Origin: an uncultured Massilia sp.
GTDB taxonomy: Bacteria > Pseudomonadota > Gammaproteobacteria > Burkholderiales > Burkholderiaceae
DNA length: 13,073 nucleotides
Direction: 5' to 3'
Assembly: GCA_946886065.1 (NCBI GenBank)
Contig: CAMPHU010000133.1
Coordinates: forward strand, 1 to 13,073
Shown here: in pieces, positions 12,844 to 13,073 of the stretch
Layout: each line of letters begins with the position of its first letter
How positions within the stretch are numbered: position 1 is the stretch's first letter
Translations under genes and position numbers: made by a program
The notes under the pieces: generated by a model
The model's database searches: none
Told to the model about the DNA's origin: nothing
What the model saw: the letters and a program-made list of their open reading frames with translations, nothing else

Positions 12844-13073
12844 TCAATGCAATGCGCTTGCCGACACCGCACGCACCTGGTCGGCGTTGGGCGGGATCAG
12901 GACGGTCTTGATGCAGTTGTCGAGCTTGCTCGAGAAGATGTGGTACGCCTCGGCGACCTCCTCCAGCGGCACCCGGTGGGTGATGATTTCCTTCGGATTC
13001 AGGCGGCCTGCACGGATGTGCTCGATCAGGCGCGGCAGGTGGCGCTTGACGCTGGCCTGGTTCATGCGCAGGG
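12844..13073 (-). CDS. Zinc-dependent alcohol dehydrogenase (formaldehyde-dehydrogenase-like), C-terminus only
   Basis: The minus strand enters from the right edge already in frame; about 75 codons are visible before TGA at 12844-12846. They read LRMNQASVKRHLPRLIEHI, then THRVPLEEVAEAYHIFSSK and DNCIKTVLIPP, the typical end of medium-chain zinc-dependent dehydrogenases of the glutathione-independent formaldehyde dehydrogenase-like group: the last Rossmann helix and the closing segment with its 'AYxIF...CIKxVL' pattern. Zinc ligands and the nucleotide loop lie outside the window, so substrate and activity cannot be judged. The visible ATG at 13065 is an internal Met, not the start. It is directly followed by the His-rich gene. 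Confidence 0.8.
   Translation of the reverse strand, partial: LRMNQASVKRHLPRLIEHIRAGRLNPKEIITHRVPLEEVAEAYHIFSSKLDNCIKTVLIPPNADQVRAVSASALH

Noticed and set aside
1..13073. CRISPR arrays, tRNA genes, insertion sequences, prophage or restriction genes
   Set aside because: I looked for spaced direct repeats, cloverleaf-like sequences, transposase or integrase motifs and terminal inverted repeats and saw none.

Overview
The window is very GC-rich, densely coded bacterial DNA. Its gene style suggests a betaproteobacterium of the Burkholderiales, most likely a Massilia-like member of the Oxalobacteraceae: GC-ending codons, a CHASE-PAS-GGDEF-EAL protein, a secreted M4 protease with FTP/PepSY propeptide, and many small lineage-type hypotheticals. 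This placement is inferred from protein style, not from a marker gene. I see no tRNA, rRNA, CRISPR, insertion sequence or phage gene.

Left part (1-4911): a minus-strand pair consists of a 91-aa orphan and, one base after its stop, the N-terminal half of a multi-pass membrane diguanylate cyclase that runs off the left edge. Divergent from it lie a small spermidine-synthase-like protein (possibly leaderless) and a 949-aa c-di-GMP protein with CHASE sensor, PAS, SGDEF and a complete EAL phosphodiesterase domain. Two c-di-GMP genes therefore lie within 5 kb, probably for signalling between sessile and motile states.

Middle part (4912-7022): a run of six small genes without recognised function. 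They are a 69-aa protein, a 123-aa winged-helix-like protein, a 44-aa single-span membrane protein, an 84-aa hydrophilic protein, a 64-aa proline-rich protein and a 61-aa hydrophilin-like protein. Strong GC hairpins lie between several of them.

Right part (7023-13073): a secreted alpha/beta hydrolase converges on and overlaps a plant-type [2Fe-2S] ferredoxin. An envelope pair follows: an L,D-transpeptidase and an M23 metallopeptidase, 30 bp apart. Its tail overlaps the tail of a convergent secreted M4 metalloprotease. At the right edge a zinc-dependent alcohol dehydrogenase (C-terminus only) is followed closely by a histidine-rich protein with a C-terminal membrane segment.

Several genes have a recognisable -10 box with C just upstream of it, a feature associated with RpoS-type promoters, and two of these boxes sit so close to the ATG that the mRNA would be leaderless or nearly so. 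No stretch longer than about 300 bases lacks a gene; the longest is 12006-12243, which holds the M4 protease leader and a terminator-like hairpin. I found no clear defence or otherwise dramatic new system. The best leads are the small-protein cluster, the His-rich partner of the Zn dehydrogenase, and the leaderless starts.
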